A stretch of DNA of 64,000 nt from contig CM055316.2 of assembly GCA_029255685.2 (NCBI GenBank), forward strand, positions 82,086,861-82,150,860, read 5' to 3'. Below the pieces are notes generated by a model. It was not told the DNA's origin and did no database searches. It worked only from the letters and a program-made list of their open reading frames with translations. Position numbers and translations under genes: made by a program. Every line of letters starts with the position of its first letter. Position 1 is the first letter of the stretch. Origin of the DNA: Silene conica (lineage: Eukaryota; Streptophyta; Magnoliopsida; Caryophyllales; Caryophyllaceae). Below, piece after piece: positions 1-12,329 of this stretch.

Positions 1-63
1 GATCAAGTATTTCCTCCGTTTCACGCACCGTTCCTCCTTTTTTACACCACCGATAATACACCA

Positions 64-64
64 G

Positions 65-131
<67 letters not shown>
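64..131. repeat. (AAT)n microsatellite coding for poly-Asn
   Basis: About 22 uninterrupted AAT/ATA triplets sit in the reading frame of BAHD copy 1. The intact paralogue has only one Asn here. The expansion therefore came after the duplication and provided the TAA target for the MITE. Confidence 0.95.
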
Positions 132-424
132 GGGCTTGTTTGGTTGACATAGGGGAATTAGAGTTCCCGGGAACTTCAAGATCACATGAATTTCCAATTC
201 ATGTGAATTCGCAAAAAGTGTTTGGTTCACATATGGGAAGTTAATTCATGCGGGAAGTTCTATTGACCAAGGGGACTTGGTGAGTAACTTCCCACATAAT
301 GGAGGAAGTAAATTCATGTGGGAAGTTCTACTTCCCATGATATTGGCAACCAAACAACAACATAATTTTACACTTCCCAGGAAGTTCAACATCCCATGAT
401 TTTAATGGGTAACCAAACAAGCCC
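132..424. mobile_element. Tourist-like MITE (PIF/Harbinger type) inserted in the BAHD exon
   Basis: A 293-bp insert with perfect 14-bp terminal inverted repeats (GGGCTTGTTTGGTT / AACCAAACAAGCCC), flanked on both sides by TAA. A 3-bp TWA target duplication with this terminus is characteristic of Tourist-like MITEs. The interior has further inverted stretches around GGGAAGTT. It breaks the BAHD frame and creates a new ATG at 396. Confidence 0.9.
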
Positions 425-1979
425 TAATAATAATAATAATGATAATATTATTAAAATTCTAAAATCGTCACTAATTCATACCCTAACTCAATTCTACCCT
501 CTAGCCGGTCGATTCATTGATGAATCGACAATGTCGTGTAACGATCAAGGTGTACCCTTCATCGAAACTCGTGTTAATTCTAGTCTTACGGATTTTCTTA
601 TAATGTCTCGTAAACTCGAATTGTTACACGAGTTACTCCCACCTAAAGACGACTTACCGTGTCTTGGGGGCGCTAGGCCGATTTCTGAGCTTACGACTAT
701 GGCATTTCAAGTTAACGTTTTTACATGCGGTGGTGTCGTAATTGGGTGTTACATGTTACATAAAGTCGTAGACATGGCTTCGTGTGGTACGTTTGTCAAG
801 TATTGGGCCGGTTTAGTGAACGATAATCGAGACCGAGACCAAGACGTTAACGTTGTTGAGCCGAACTTTGACGCCATTGTCAAGGCCTTCCCTCCACGTC
901 ATACGGTCGAGCCGGTCTTTGCACCGGACCGGATTAACGGCGCACCCAAGAATAATATCATCCCTTCATTTGTTGTGCTAGTAAGGTGCTTCAAAATAAC
1001 AAAGACTGCTATAAGTACCCTTAAGTCTATGGCCGCAGGTGCCACTTCGTTTGAGGCCGTCGCTGGGTTTGTCTGGAAAAACGTAATGGCAGCCGCGAGC
1101 ATGGCACGCGAATCGACACCTAAGTATACAGTATTGTCAATTAGTATGAATATGCGACCGCGAACCAGCCCGCCACTTCCGAAGGGATCCATGGGTAATT
1201 GCACAACAATTGTTCAAGCTAAAGGTACAAAAATGGGAACTTTGAAAGAGCTAGTTGGGGAGATTCATGGAGCCATTCTGAAAGCGAAACCGAAAATCGA
1301 GAAATTTCAAGGGGACGGCGAAAATGGTATAGAGGAAATATGTTTGGACATAAAAGAGACGACCCGAATTATAATGGATGAAAATTTATGTGTTTATCAC
1401 CTTAGTAGTTGGTGTAAGCTTGGTTTGAGTGAGGTGGATTTCGGGTTTGGGAAACTAACTTGGATCGTACCAACCGACGTTAGGCCTCCTCCGTCTCTTA
1501 GGAACACGATCCAGTTTACGGATTATAGTGATTCTAGTGGTGACGGAATTGAAGTATGGTTGTTTTTGGAGGAGAAAGAGATGCGTTTCTTAGAGTCTTA
1601 CCAAGGGTTTCTAGATTTCGCTACTCCGAATTATTAAGGTTTATATAGAATTATTGATTGCGTCTCAATCATCAACTTGTGTTCGTGTGTTTAATGATGC
1701 AAATTTACGTTATTTGTGTAATAATATGAAATTTCAATATTGCGTTCGGATAGTAATAACGACGATTTTGGAGGTGTTTTAGTCATGATATGAACTATAA
1801 AAACATGTTTTTGGTAGCGCTTAAGGTAACGGGTCAGAATCGTAGCACCAGGAGATATTAGCATACGTAAACTTGGTATTATAGCCGGTCTGCCGGTGCA
1901 TATACGTACAACAAAATACTAGGAAAAGGATCAGTTCGTACCTTCATATGATACTGTGTTTCTTATTATTATTATATTA

Positions 1980-2200
1980 AGGCCCCGTTCTTTTTGGCTT
2001 AATTTCAGCTCTTCTCAATTTTGCTTGGTTATATTTTGTTAAGTTTTATTTACGTTCAATCAATTTATGTTCAATTAATCTCTTCACAAAAATAACTTTT
2101 AATTCAACTAAATTCACTCCACCTCAGTTGCACTCAATTTAGTTCAATTAAGCTCTACTCCAATTCACTCCACCTCAGTTCCACTCAATTTAGTTCAACT
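1980..2200 (-). mobile_element. Truncated MITE of the family also found in the kinase intron
   Basis: Starts with GGCCCCGTTCTTTTTGGC after a TTAA. It matches in reverse, nearly end to end, the complete 222-bp element at 54330-54551. The last ~50 bp and the second terminus are missing where the hairpin at 2202 begins. Confidence 0.75.
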
Positions 2201-2201
2201 T

Positions 2202-2454
2202 GTCGCTGTCCTGGACAGCGACATGTTCCTTAGCAAAATTCGATGCTCGATAAGCTATATTCATGGCCTCCGTTCTCTTTGCTACGACCATCAAATTACG
2301 AACTATCACATTCATTCTCTTCTTCTCACTTCCCTTATCATAAGATGTGATAGTTCGTAATTTGATGGTTGGAGGAAAGAGAACGGAGGCCATGTATATA
2401 GCTTGTCGAGCATCGCATTTTGCTAAGGAACATGTCGTTGTCCAGGACAGCGAC
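2202..2454. repeat. Long near-perfect hairpin with palindromic ends (MIR-like or foldback)
   Basis: Two 109-bp arms (2202-2310 and 2346-2454) pair in reverse complement with about 7 mismatches and no gaps, around a 35-bp loop. The outer end of each arm is itself palindromic: GTCGCTGTCC followed by one base and GGACAGCGAC on the left, slightly mutated on the right. Read away from the loop, both arms are open for 36 codons, and most arm differences are non-synonymous. This is the shape of a young inverted-duplication MIR locus or a foldback element. I could not name the source gene. Confidence 0.7.
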
Positions 2455-2457
2455 TTC

Positions 2458-2985
2458 CCTAACTAACTAAGTCAACTAACTAATTCTCCGTCTCTAACTA
2501 ATTCTCTCTAACTTCCTAATTACCTAACTAAACTAATTCTCTCTAGCTCACTAATTCCATAACTAACTAATACTCCCTAACTCCCTAATTCTCTAACTAA
2601 TTAATTCTCTCTAAATCCCTAATTCCCTAACTAACTAATTCTCCCTAACTCTCTAATCTTCTAACTAACTAATTCTCCCTAATTTTCCCTAATTTCCTAA
2701 CTAACTAATTAATTATCCATCTCTAACTAATTCTCCATAACTCCATAATTCCCTAACTAATTAATTCTCCCTAACTTCCTAATTCCCTAACTAACTAATT
2801 CTACTTCTCTAAACAATTCTCCCTAACTCCCTAATTCCCTAATTCCCTAACTAACTAATTCTTCCTAACTAACAATTCTACCTCTCTAACTAATTCTCCT
2901 TAACTTCCCAATTTTCTAACTAACTAATTCTCCCTAACTCCCTGCTAATTTCCTAACTAATTAAAACTCATAACTCCCTAATTCC
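2458..2985 (-). repeat. Degenerate minisatellite, C-rich orientation
   Basis: Irregular units built from CTAACTAATTCTCCCTAA and CCCTAATTC modules. This is the reverse complement of the G-rich array that starts at 4425, so the array changes orientation across the LINE/LTR block. Confidence 0.85.
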
Positions 2986-3590
2986 CATAGAAGAAGAAGC
3001 ATAATAGACCTTCTTTTGAATATAAACCATTAAAACCAACCCAGATTCCTTAGCAAGATCATTCATGAAGACACCAGGATGAAAAACAACCTGTTTGAAA
3101 TAAATTTGCTTTCGTAAAGTCCAAATCTTCCAAATAGTGCAGATAAAAGTGACAATCAAAATTGTAGAGTCCTTAGATTTACGTAGAAATTGGATCTAAT
3201 TAATCACCCGGCCAGTTAACAAGAGGAAGGTTGTTCCCATGCTCAGAGTAAATACCAAAGGGAGATGCCATCGAAATATGCCTTGCAAGATCGCAGTCCC
3301 TAAATAAATGCTCAAGAGACTCGATATGATGAACAGGTTGGCAAAGTAAACAACAACCGGACCATGGTAAATTCCTTCTAATACCCTCAGAGCCAACATT
3401 CAAAGCGTTGGAATTTTTTCAAGAGGAAGCACTTTCATTTTCCAGGTAATTGAAGATTCCAGAGAACTGATTTGCAGAAAGCCTTAGTCTTACAAGAAAT
3501 TCGGTTAATGTCAGAATGAGTTGTCTTATCATCCCACAAAGATTTAAATGCCAAAGCGTAACCACTTAGATGCGTGCCTATTTTATACAC
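2985..3590 (-). pseudogene. LINE reverse-transcriptase 3' fragment with zf-RVT region
   Basis: Minus-strand translation shows a zinc-binding segment around 3320-3360 with CxxC, then EHLFRDC, as in the zf-RVT domain of plant LINE polyproteins. Upstream (higher coordinates) is a WNLQLPGKMK-like stretch, and downstream a WKIWTLRKQ-like stretch, both typical of this family. Several frameshifts and stops split it. It is a dead fragment embedded in the minisatellite. Confidence 0.7.
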
Positions 3591-4425
3591 TTTTTAGCAT
3601 CGTGTGACATGCATCATTTCCATGCATTTTCATGCGTTTTACGTGTCATTTTGCCCCTATTCTGCTTCTTTGTGTACCTCTTGTTGTTTTGTAGGAAAAT
3701 ATGCTAAAGTTGCGGAAACCGAACATTTCTTGTCCAAAGTATGCTACTTTTAGAAGATGGAACAAAGTCAAGGAGTCTCATGTCCTCAGAAGTGCAGTCT
3801 TGAGCTGATAAGAGCGTTAACCGAGGGAAAAACGAAGGACAGAAGCAAAAGAACAACAAAAGGAGCATTCTTGTCTGACAGGAGCTCGATCGAGCTCTGG
3901 GTTTTGCTCGATCGAGTAGATGCAGTAGAGGAAGTACTCGATCGAGTGATTTATTACTCGATCGAGAAGTCTGCAGGAAGGACAATGGTTTCTAGGATTT
4001 TGGAGTTACTCGATCGAAGGGGTGCGGGACTAATGTTGCTCGATCGAAGGGTTTTCGAAGAATATTTACTCGATCGAGTGATTCTGTCACTCGATCGAGC
4101 ACTTACTGTACCGGATTTCACATTTCGCATTTGACATTTTAGGTTTAAGGATAAGTAGTTAACCTAATCCCTAATCCCTATATAAGGATTAGGTTAACAC
4201 TAATAAGTCATAACTTTTTACTAATCAAAATCATTTAGCAACTTTTACTTTAACTTTACACTTAGCATTTTCTCTCATTTCAACAGTCAGTGACTTTTAT
4301 CATTTTAATATATTTGTTCATTTCCGGATCCCGTTCATAATTTCCTGCCAGTTATTGTAATCTCTTTTACGTTTTCTCTTATTTTTGCTATTGTCATTTT
4401 ATTGTATATTGTTTATTATCTTAAG
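3590..4425 (+). mobile_element. Probable LTR-retrotransposon fragment with CTCGATCGA palindromes
   Basis: Unique sequence between the two array orientations. Eight copies of CTCGATCGA, mostly as the palindrome CTCGATCGAG, occur between 3886 and 4100. A TATATAAGG box follows near 4180, then an A/T-rich leader. A promoter preceded by short repeats suggests LTR U3-R structure. No coding domain or clear LTR boundary is visible, so the class assignment is tentative. Confidence 0.45.
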
Positions 4426-6809
4426 GAGAATTAGGAATTAGTTAAGGAATTAGGAACTTAAGGAGAATTAATTAGTTAGGAAATTAAAGTGTTAGGGAGA
4501 ATTAGTTAGTTAGGTAAGGAGTTAGGGAATTACGTAGAATTACTTAGTTAGGGAATTACGTAGAATTAGTTAGTTAGGGAATTAGGGAGTTAGGGAGAAT
4601 TAGTTAGTTAGGAAATTAGGGAGTTAGGGAGAATTAGTTAGTTAGATAATTAGGAAGTTAGGGAGAATTAATTAGTTAGGGAATTAGGAAGTTAGAGAGA
4701 CTTAGTTAGAGAGGGATAATTAGTTAGTTAGGAAATTAGGGAATTAGGGAGAATAAGTTAGTTAGGATATTAAGAAGTTAGGGAGAGAATTAGTTAGTTA
4801 GTGAATTAGGGATTTAGGGAGAATTAGTTAGTTAGAGAATTAGGCAGTTAAAGAGAATGATTAATTGATAAGAATACTCTAAATTATGAGTGTCCTGCTC
4901 AAAATACTCCAAACTCTATTTTAACTACCAATATAACCAACTAATGCTCTCATTCGCTTTTATTATAATATATAACCTGCTATATGCTTAATAGATGAAG
5001 AAATTTATAACCCTTCTTTAACTCGTCTTTCTCTTTTTACTTCTCTGTTAATCTATTCACCTAATCACACCATTAAAACATGCTACAATAAGTTAACAAA
5101 ACAACAAATTCTATTCAAAGCAAATGTGGGCATTAGTTGGTTATATTGTTAGTTAAAATAAAGTTTAGAGTATTTTGAGCAGTACGCTCATAGTTCGGAG
5201 TATATCAATTAATCCTAAAGAGAATTAGTTAGTTAGGGAATTAGTGAGTTAGGAAGAAATAGTTAGTTAGGTAATTAGGAAGTTAGGGAGAATTAGTTAG
5301 AGACGGAGAATTAGTTAGAGAGAGAGAATTAGTTAGTTAAGGAAAATTAAATAGTTAGGAAATTTGGAAGTTAGGAAGAATTAGTTAGTTAGGGAAAATT
5401 AGTTAGTTAGGAAATTAGGGAGTTAGGGAGGTTAGTCAGGTAATTAGGGAGTTAAAGAAAATTAATTAGTTGGGTAATTAAGAAGTTATGAAAAATTAGT
5501 TAGTTAGAGAATTAGGGAGTTCGGGGGAATTACTTAGTTATGGAATTATGGAGTTAGGTAGAATTAGTTACTTAGGGATTAGGGAGTTAGGGAATTACGG
5601 AGTTAGGGAAAATTAGTTAGTTAGGGATTTAGAGAGTTCGAGAGAATTAGTTAGTTAGGGAATTAGAAAGTTAAGGAGAATTAGTTAGTTAGGGAATTAG
5701 GAAGTTAGGGAGCATTAGTTAGTTAGAAAATTAGGGATTTTGGGTGAATTAGTTAGTTACTGAATTAGGGAGTTATGGAAAATTAGTTACAGAAGGAGAA
5801 TTAGTTAGTTAGAAAATTAGAGAATTAGGGAGAATTAGTTAGTTAGGAGATTAGGGAGAATTAGTTAGTTAGGAAATTAGAGATTTAGGGAGAATTAGTT
5901 AGTTAGAGAATTAGGTGGCTAACGAGAATTAGTTAGTTAAGAAACTAGGGAGTTAGGATGAATTAGTTAGTTAGAAAATTAAGGAGTTAGGGAGAATTAG
6001 TTAGTTAGAGAATTAGGAAGTTAGGGGAAATTAGTTAGAGAGGGATAGTTAATTAGTTAAGAGTTAGTTTGGGGATTAGGGAGTTAGAGAGAATTATTTA
6101 GTTAGGGAATTAGGGATATATTAGTTAGATAATTAGGGTGTTAGGGAGAATTAGTTAGTTAGAATATTACGGAGTTAGAAATTAGTTAGTAAAGAAGAAT
6201 TAGTTAGTTAGGGAATTAGGGAGTTAGGGATAATTAGTTAGTAAGGGAATTTTGGAGTTAGGGAGAATTAGTTAGTTAGGAAATTACGGAGTTAGGGAGA
6301 ATTAGTTAGTTAGGGAATTAGAGAGTTAGGGAGAATTAGTTAGTTAGGGAATTAGGGATTCATGGAGAATTAGTTAGTTAGAGAATTAGGGAGTTCTGGA
6401 GAATTAGTTAGTTAGAGAATTAGAGAGTTAGACAGAATTAGTTAGTTAGGCAATTAGTAAGTTAGGGAGAATTAGTTAGTTAACAAATTAGCAGGGAGGG
6501 AGAATTAGTTAGTTAGGAAATTATGGAGAATTAGTTAGAGAAATAGAATTATTTAGTTAGGGAGAATTAGGTAGTTAGAGAATTTGGAAGTTAGAGAGAA
6601 TTAATTAGTTAGGAAATTAGCAGGGAGCTAGGGAGAATTAATTAGTTAGGGAATTAGCGAGTTAGGGAGAATTAGTTAGAGAGGTAGAATTAGTTAGTTA
6701 GCGAATTAGTTAGTTAGGTAGAATTAATTAGTTAGAAAATTAGAGAGTTATGGAGAATTAGTTAGAGAGGGATAATTAGTTAGTTAGGAAATTAGAGAAT
6801 TAGGGAGAA
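4425..6809 (+). repeat. Degenerate ~34-bp minisatellite array, G-rich orientation (block 1)
   Basis: The unit is roughly GAATTAGTTAGTTAGG followed by GAATTAGGGAGTTAGGGA, about 34 bp, with many point changes and partial units. It contains TTAGGG but not the plant telomere repeat TTTAGGG in register. Inserts are a MITE at 4863-5210 and a Helitron at 6810-7744. No gene is seen. Confidence 0.9.
4863..5210. mobile_element. MITE with ~100-bp terminal inverted repeats
   Basis: Begins AATTGATA and ends TATCAATT. About 100 bp of each end match in reverse, including the motif CTGCTCAAAATACTC and CCAACTAATGC further in. It interrupts the minisatellite. The superfamily is uncertain (Mutator-like or Harbinger-like). 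Confidence 0.7.
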
Positions 6810-7744
6810 CTAGTGTAACACCCGTGAAAAATCACGGGGTCGTGTATTTTTTTTAAAAGAAGACGACAAATTATAGTTATTATATAATCAAAATCGTTCA
6901 TAAGTACACCTTGAAATTTTCGTTTTATTAGGATCGTTTAATATTTTGTAAGTGTCTTAAAGTTGTTAAACTTATTGAAAAAATAATGGTGAGTTAATGT
7001 CAGTGTTGATATTTCAAATTCTGTTAAATGGCGGGCATTAAAATACGTTTTTACAACCAACACAGTCCTGGCATAATGAAGATGGCGGGCATTAAAATAC
7101 GTTCTTACAACCAACACAGTCCTGGCATAACGAAGGTCTCTCATTCATAATGAAGGTTGTCTTCAGCATTTTATTTTTTTAATGTAACACTCGTGAAAAA
7201 TCACGGGGTTGTGTACTTTTATTTTAAAAGAAGACGACAAATTATATTTATTATATATATAACCAGAAATTTTATTTATTGAACATGTATACTTAAAATA
7301 AAAACGAAAAAAATTTAATATATATATACATAAGGACATTTGAAAAAATTGTTGATAATATATAATAAGATAACATATGATAATGTTAATAGGAGTAATA
7401 ATTGTGAGGTGGTATAAAAATGAAACTATTAAAACATAGTTAAAAAAGAAAAGTATAAAATTCAGATTTGAGAACTTTAAGATATATGTAAATTTCCTGT
7501 AAAAAAAAGATATATGTAAATTAATTAAAGAAACAAAATTAAGATAATTATATTCGATATATTGCAGAAAATGGAAACAATATAAAAATCGGTTAATGGA
7601 AGGTGACATGGCTACTATTGTTCACGTAACTGGCTGAAAAAAACTAAAATTTTGAGGTTGAATGAGAGAGCTCCATTAGACTAATTCTAAAACCACATTG
7701 CGCCACATCAGCGGTTTTACAAGATTCTTTAATATATATAATGA
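6810..7744 (-). mobile_element. Non-autonomous Helitron with two 3'-end hairpins
   Basis: On the minus strand it starts TCATTATATATATTAAAG after A and ends with hairpin CCCGTGATTTTTCACGGG, then CTAG before T, fitting Helitron insertion between A and T. A second copy of the same terminal hairpin lies inside at about 7184-7215, so the 3' terminal section (about 370 bp) is repeated. Two ~56-bp tandem units (GCGGGCATTAAAATACG...) lie at 7027-7140. AT-rich open frames here are not convincing genes. Confidence 0.65.
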
Positions 7745-10700
7745 TTAATTAGTTAGGAACAGAGAATTACTTAGAGAGGGAGAATTAGTTAGTTAGGAGA
7801 GTTAGTTAGTTAGGGATAATAAGTTAGTTAGGAAATTTGGGAGTTAAGGAAAATTAGTTAGTTAGGGAAAATTAGTTCGTTAGGGAATTAGGGAGTTAGG
7901 TAGAATTACTTAGTTAGGAAAATTAGGGAATTAGGGAGAATTAGTTAGTTAGGGAATTAGGGAGTTAGGGAGAATTAGTTAGTTAGAAAATTAGGGAGTT
8001 AGAAAGATAGTTAGAGAGAGAGAGAATTAGTTAGTTAAAGAGACTTAGTTAGTTGAAAAATTAGGGAGTTAGAGACAATTAGTTAGTTAGGAAGAAATAG
8101 ATAGGTAGGGAATTAGAGAGTTAGGGATCGGAGAATTAGTTTGTTAGAGAATTACGGAGTTAGAGAGAATTAGTTAATTAGGGAATTAGGGAGTTAGGAA
8201 ATTAAGGAGTTTGAGAGAATTAGTTAGTTAGAGAATTAGGAAAAATTAGTTAAAGAGGTATAATTAGTTAGTTACGAAATTAGGTAATTAGGGAGAATAA
8301 GTTAGTTAGGGGATTAGAGAGTTAGGAAGAATTAGTTAGTTAGTGAATTAGTTAGTTAAGGAAAATTAGTTAGTGAGAGAATTAGAGAGTTAAGGAGAAT
8401 TAGTTAGTTAGGGAATTAGTGAGTTAGGGAGAATTAGTTAGTTATGTAATTATGAAGTTAGGGAGAATTAGTTAGAGACGGAGAATTAGTTAGTTAGGGA
8501 ATTAGGGAGTTAAGGAGAATTAAATAGTTAGGAAATTTGGAAGTTATGGAGAATTAGTTATTTTGGGAAAATTAGTTAGCTAGGAAATTAGAGAGTTAGG
8601 AAGGTTAGTCAGGTAATTAGGGAGTTAGAGAGAATTAATTAGTTAGGTAATTAAGGAGTTATGAAGAATTAGTTAGTTAAAGAGTTAGGGAGTTTGGGGG
8701 AACTACTTAGTTAAAGAATTATGGAGTTAGGAAGAATTAGTTACTTATGGATTAACAAGTTAGGGAATTACGGAGTTAGGGAAAATTAGTTAGTTAGGGA
8801 TTTAGAGAGTTAGAGCGAATTAGTTAGTTAGGGAATTAGGTAGTTATGAAAATTTAGTTAGAGAGGTAGATTTAGTTAGTTAGGGAGAATTAATTAGTTG
8901 GGTAATTAGGGAGTTACGGACAATTAGTTAGTTAGGGAGAATTAGATAGTTAAGCAATTAAGGAGTTAGAGGGAAGTAGGGAGTTAGGGAGAATTAGTTA
9001 GTTAGGAAATTAGTTAATTAGGGAGAATTAGTTAATTAGGAAATTAGGGAGTTAGGGAGAATTAGTTAGTTCGGAAGATTTAGTTTGAGAGGGAGAATTA
9101 GTTAGTTAGGAAGAATTAGTTAGTTGAGAAATTAGGGAGTTAGGGATAATTAGTTAGTTAGGAGAATTAGTTAGATAAGGAATTAGAGAGTTAGAGAGAA
9201 TTAATTAGTTAGAGAATTAGGGATTTAGAGAGAATTAGTTAGTTAGAGAATTAGGGATTTAAGGAGAATTAGTTAGTTAGGGAATTAGTGAGTTAGAAGG
9301 AATTAATTTAGTTAGGTAATTGGAAAGTTAGAGAGAATTAGTTAGAAACAGAGAATTAGTTAGAGATGGAGAATTAGTTAGTTAGGAGAATTAGTTAGTT
9401 AGAGATAATTAGTTAGTTAGGAAATTTGGGAGTTAGGGAAAATTAGTTATTTAGGAAAAATTAATTAGTTAGGGAATTAGGGAGTTAGGTATTACTTAGT
9501 TAGGAAAATTAGCGAGTTAGGGAGAATTAGTTAGTTAGGTGATTAGGGAGTTAGGAAGAAGTAGTTAGTTAAAGGATTATGGAGTTAGACAGAATAGTTT
9601 AGTTAGGGAATTAGGTATATATTAGTTAGAAAATTAAAGAGTTAGGGAGAATTAGTTAGTTAGGAAGTTAGAAATTAGTTAGTAAGGAAGAATTAGTTAG
9701 TTAGGGAATTAGGAAGTTAGGGATAATTAGTTAGTAAGAGAATTTTGGAGTTAGGGAGAATTAGTTAGTTAGGAAATTACGGAGTTAGGGAGAATTAGTT
9801 AGTTAGGGAATTAGAGAGTTAGGGAGAATTAGTTAGTTAGGGAATTAGGGATTCATGGAGAATTAGATAGTTAGAGAATTAGGGAGTTCTGGAGAATTAG
9901 TTAGTTAAAGAATTAGGGAGTTAGACAGAATTAGTTAGTTAGACAATTAGTAAGTTAGGGAGAATTAGATAGTTAGGAAATTAGCAGGGAGGGAGAATTA
10001 GTTAGTTAGGAAATTAGGGAGAATTAGTTAGTTAGAGAGGTAGAATTAGTTAGTTAGCGAATTTGTTAGTTAGGTAGAATTAATTAGTTAGAGAATTAGA
10101 GAGTTATGGAGAATTAGTTAGAGAGGGATAATTAGTTAGTTAGGAAATTAGAGAATTAGGGAGAATTAATTAGTTAGGAGATTAATGAGTTAGGGAAAAT
10201 TAATTAGTTAGAGAATTATGAATTTAGGGAGAATTAGTTAGTTAGAGAATTAGTGAGTTAGAGAGAATTAGTTTAGTTAGATAATTAGAAAGTTAGAGAG
10301 AATTAGTTAGAAACAGAGAATTAGTTAGAGAGGGGGAATTAGTTAGTTAGGAGAGTTAGTTAGTTAGGGATAATAAGTTAGTTAGGAAATTTGGGAGTTA
10401 AGAAAAAGTAGTTAGTTAGGGAAATTAGTTCGTTAGGGAATTAGGGAGTTAGGTAGAATTACTTAATTAGAAAAATTAGGGAGTTAGGGAGAATTAGTTA
10501 GTTATGGAATTAGGGAGTTAGGGAGAATTAGTTAGTTATGGAATTAGGGAGTTAGGGAGAATTAGTTAGTTATAGAATTAGAGAGTTAGGGAGAATTAGT
10601 TAGTTAGGAAATTAGGGAGTTTGAAAGATAGTTAGAGAGAGAAAGAGAATTAGTTAGTTAGGGAGAATTCGTTAGTTAGGGAGAATTCGTTAGTTAGAAA

Positions 10701-11740
10701 ATTAGGGAGAATTCGTTAGTTAGAAAATTAGGGAGTTAGAGACAATTAGTTAGTTAGGGAGAATTAGTTAGGTAGGGAATTAGAGAGTTAGGGAGAATTA
10801 GTTTGTTATACAATTACGGAGTTAGAGAGAATTAGTGAATTAAGGAATTAGGGAGTTAGGGAATTAAGGAGTAAGAGAGAATTAGTTAGTTAGAGAATTA
10901 GGAAGAATTAGTTAGAGGGGGATAATTAGTTAGTTAGGAAATTAGGTAATTAGGGAGAATAAGTTAGTTAGGGGATTAGAGAGTTATGAATAAATTAGTT
11001 AGTTAGAGAATTAGGGAGTTAAGGAGAATTAGTTAGTTAGGGAATTAGTGTGTTAGGGAGAATTAGTTACTTAGGTAATTAGGAAGTTAGAGACGGAAAA
11101 TTAGTTAGAGAGGGAGAATTAGTTAGCTAGGGAAAGTTAGTTAGTTAGGTAAATTAGGGAGTTAGGGAGAATTAAATAGTTAGGAAATTTGGATGTTATA
11201 GAGAATTAGTTAGTTAAGGAAAATTAGTTAGTTAGAGAATTAGAGAGTTAGGTAGAATTACTTAGTTAGGAAATTAGGGAGTTAGTTAGAAAGAATTACT
11301 TAGTTAAGTAATTATGGAGTTAGAAAAAATTAGTTACTTATGGATTAGGGAGTTAGGGAATTACGGAGTTAGAGAGAAATAGTTAGTTAGAGAATTAGGA
11401 AGTTAAGGAGAATTAATTAATTATGAAATTAGAGAGTTAGTGAGAATTAGTTAGTTAGGAAATTAGGGAGTTTGGGAGAAAATTAGTTAGTTAGGAAATT
11501 AGGGAGTTATGGAGAATTAGTTAGAGAAGAAGAATTAGTTAGTTAGAAAATTAGAGAATTAGGGAGAATTAGTTCGTTAGGAGATTAGGGAAAATTACCT
11601 AGTTAGGGAATTAGGGAGAATTAGTTAGTTAGAGAATTAGGGGGTTAACGAGAATTAGTTAGGTAATTTGGAAGTTAGGGAGAATTAGTTAGAGACGGAG
11701 AATTAGTTAGAGAGTGAGAATTACTTAGTTAGGGAGAGTT
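7745..11740 (+). repeat. Degenerate ~34-bp minisatellite array, block 2
   Basis: Same units as 4425-6809. Long stretches are internal copies: 6180-6420 closely matches 9700-9905, including rare variants such as GATTCATGGAGAA and GAGTTCTGGAGAA. Likewise 7797-7900 matches about 10347-10450. The array therefore grew by kilobase-scale segmental duplication as well as unit slippage. No gene is seen. Confidence 0.9.
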
Positions 11741-12310
11741 TTTTTTTTGAAGGGAAAAATTGTTTCATTAATTAAAAGTCTCATGGTAGTTACAACATAT
11801 GTCAAGAATGATAGGACACAAAACGATTAAAATCAAATAAACTACATTCTTGATCACTAGAAAATTTCTAAACTTGATGGGCTCATGAGACGCTTCTGCA
11901 CATCCTCTAACATATCGCATTCTCCGGCTTTTCACAAGAGGGTCTCCAAATTTTCTAAAGCATTGATAAGAATCCAGTTCTTTTGACCAAAAAGTTTGTA
12001 ACGAGCAATCTGACAAAAGTTTTATATCCATAGGATCAACAATGAAGACGCCGATCTTCCACTTAATTCTTGAATCTCTCAAATAAAGGGGAAAATCTCA
12101 CCATATCGATGAGGACAAAGTCACCAAAAGGTGAGAATAAAACTCACACAAAGGTGAGAACAAATCTCCAATAAAGGAGAGGCAAGAAGTTATTAGCGAG
12201 CGTTAAAAAAATTAAAAATGAACGAAACGAAAAATTTGGGGCTTACCTCCACCAAAAAAGGTAGACGACAGCCCCCAAGATGTTAAATTAGGGTTTAGGT
12301 TTTTTTTAGA
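11741..12310 (-). mobile_element. Retroelement 3' fragment (LINE/SINE-like) inserted in the array
   Basis: Poly-T at 11749-11758 marks a poly-A tail of a minus-strand element. The interior holds GGTGAGAA repeats and a GGGGCTTACCTCC / GGGGGCTGTCG region at 12239-12280. A weak 104-codon open frame shows no recognisable domain. It separates array block 2 from the last array piece. Confidence 0.45.
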
Positions 12311-12329
12311 GAGAGAATTAGAGAGAGGA

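Larger units (their letters stand above)
1..1637 (+). pseudogene. BAHD acyltransferase copy 1, interrupted by a MITE and cut by the window edge
   Basis: BAHD enzymes transfer acyl groups from acyl-CoA to alcohols or amines in the cytosol. The frame is open from base 1, matching residues 42 onward of the intact copy at 13914-15383. It runs through a long (AAT)n tract, enters an inserted MITE and stops at 145-147. Downstream of the MITE the frame is open again from 396 to 1637, using an ATG supplied by the MITE end. The HxxxD motif is HKVVD and the DFGWG-type motif is DFGFG. Relative to the intact copy there is also an in-frame loss of about 28 residues after ESTP, before TVLSIS. A 413-residue product lacking the first ~60 residues is conceivable but probably inactive, because the N-terminal part of the fold is missing. 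The true start lies left of the window. Confidence 0.85.
1..1900 (+). repeat. Left arm of a large inverted duplication
   Basis: The BAHD copy and about 260 bp of its 3' flank (to the GCCGGTCTGCCGG near 1885-1898) match, in reverse, 13617-15262. The similarity covers coding and 3' flanking DNA, so this is a segmental inverted duplication, not a retrocopy. The arm continues left of the window. Confidence 0.85.

Noticed and set aside
7163..7609. 148-codon minus-strand open frame
   Set aside because: Very AT-rich, composed of F/I/Y/N codons, lies inside the Helitron and has no motif.
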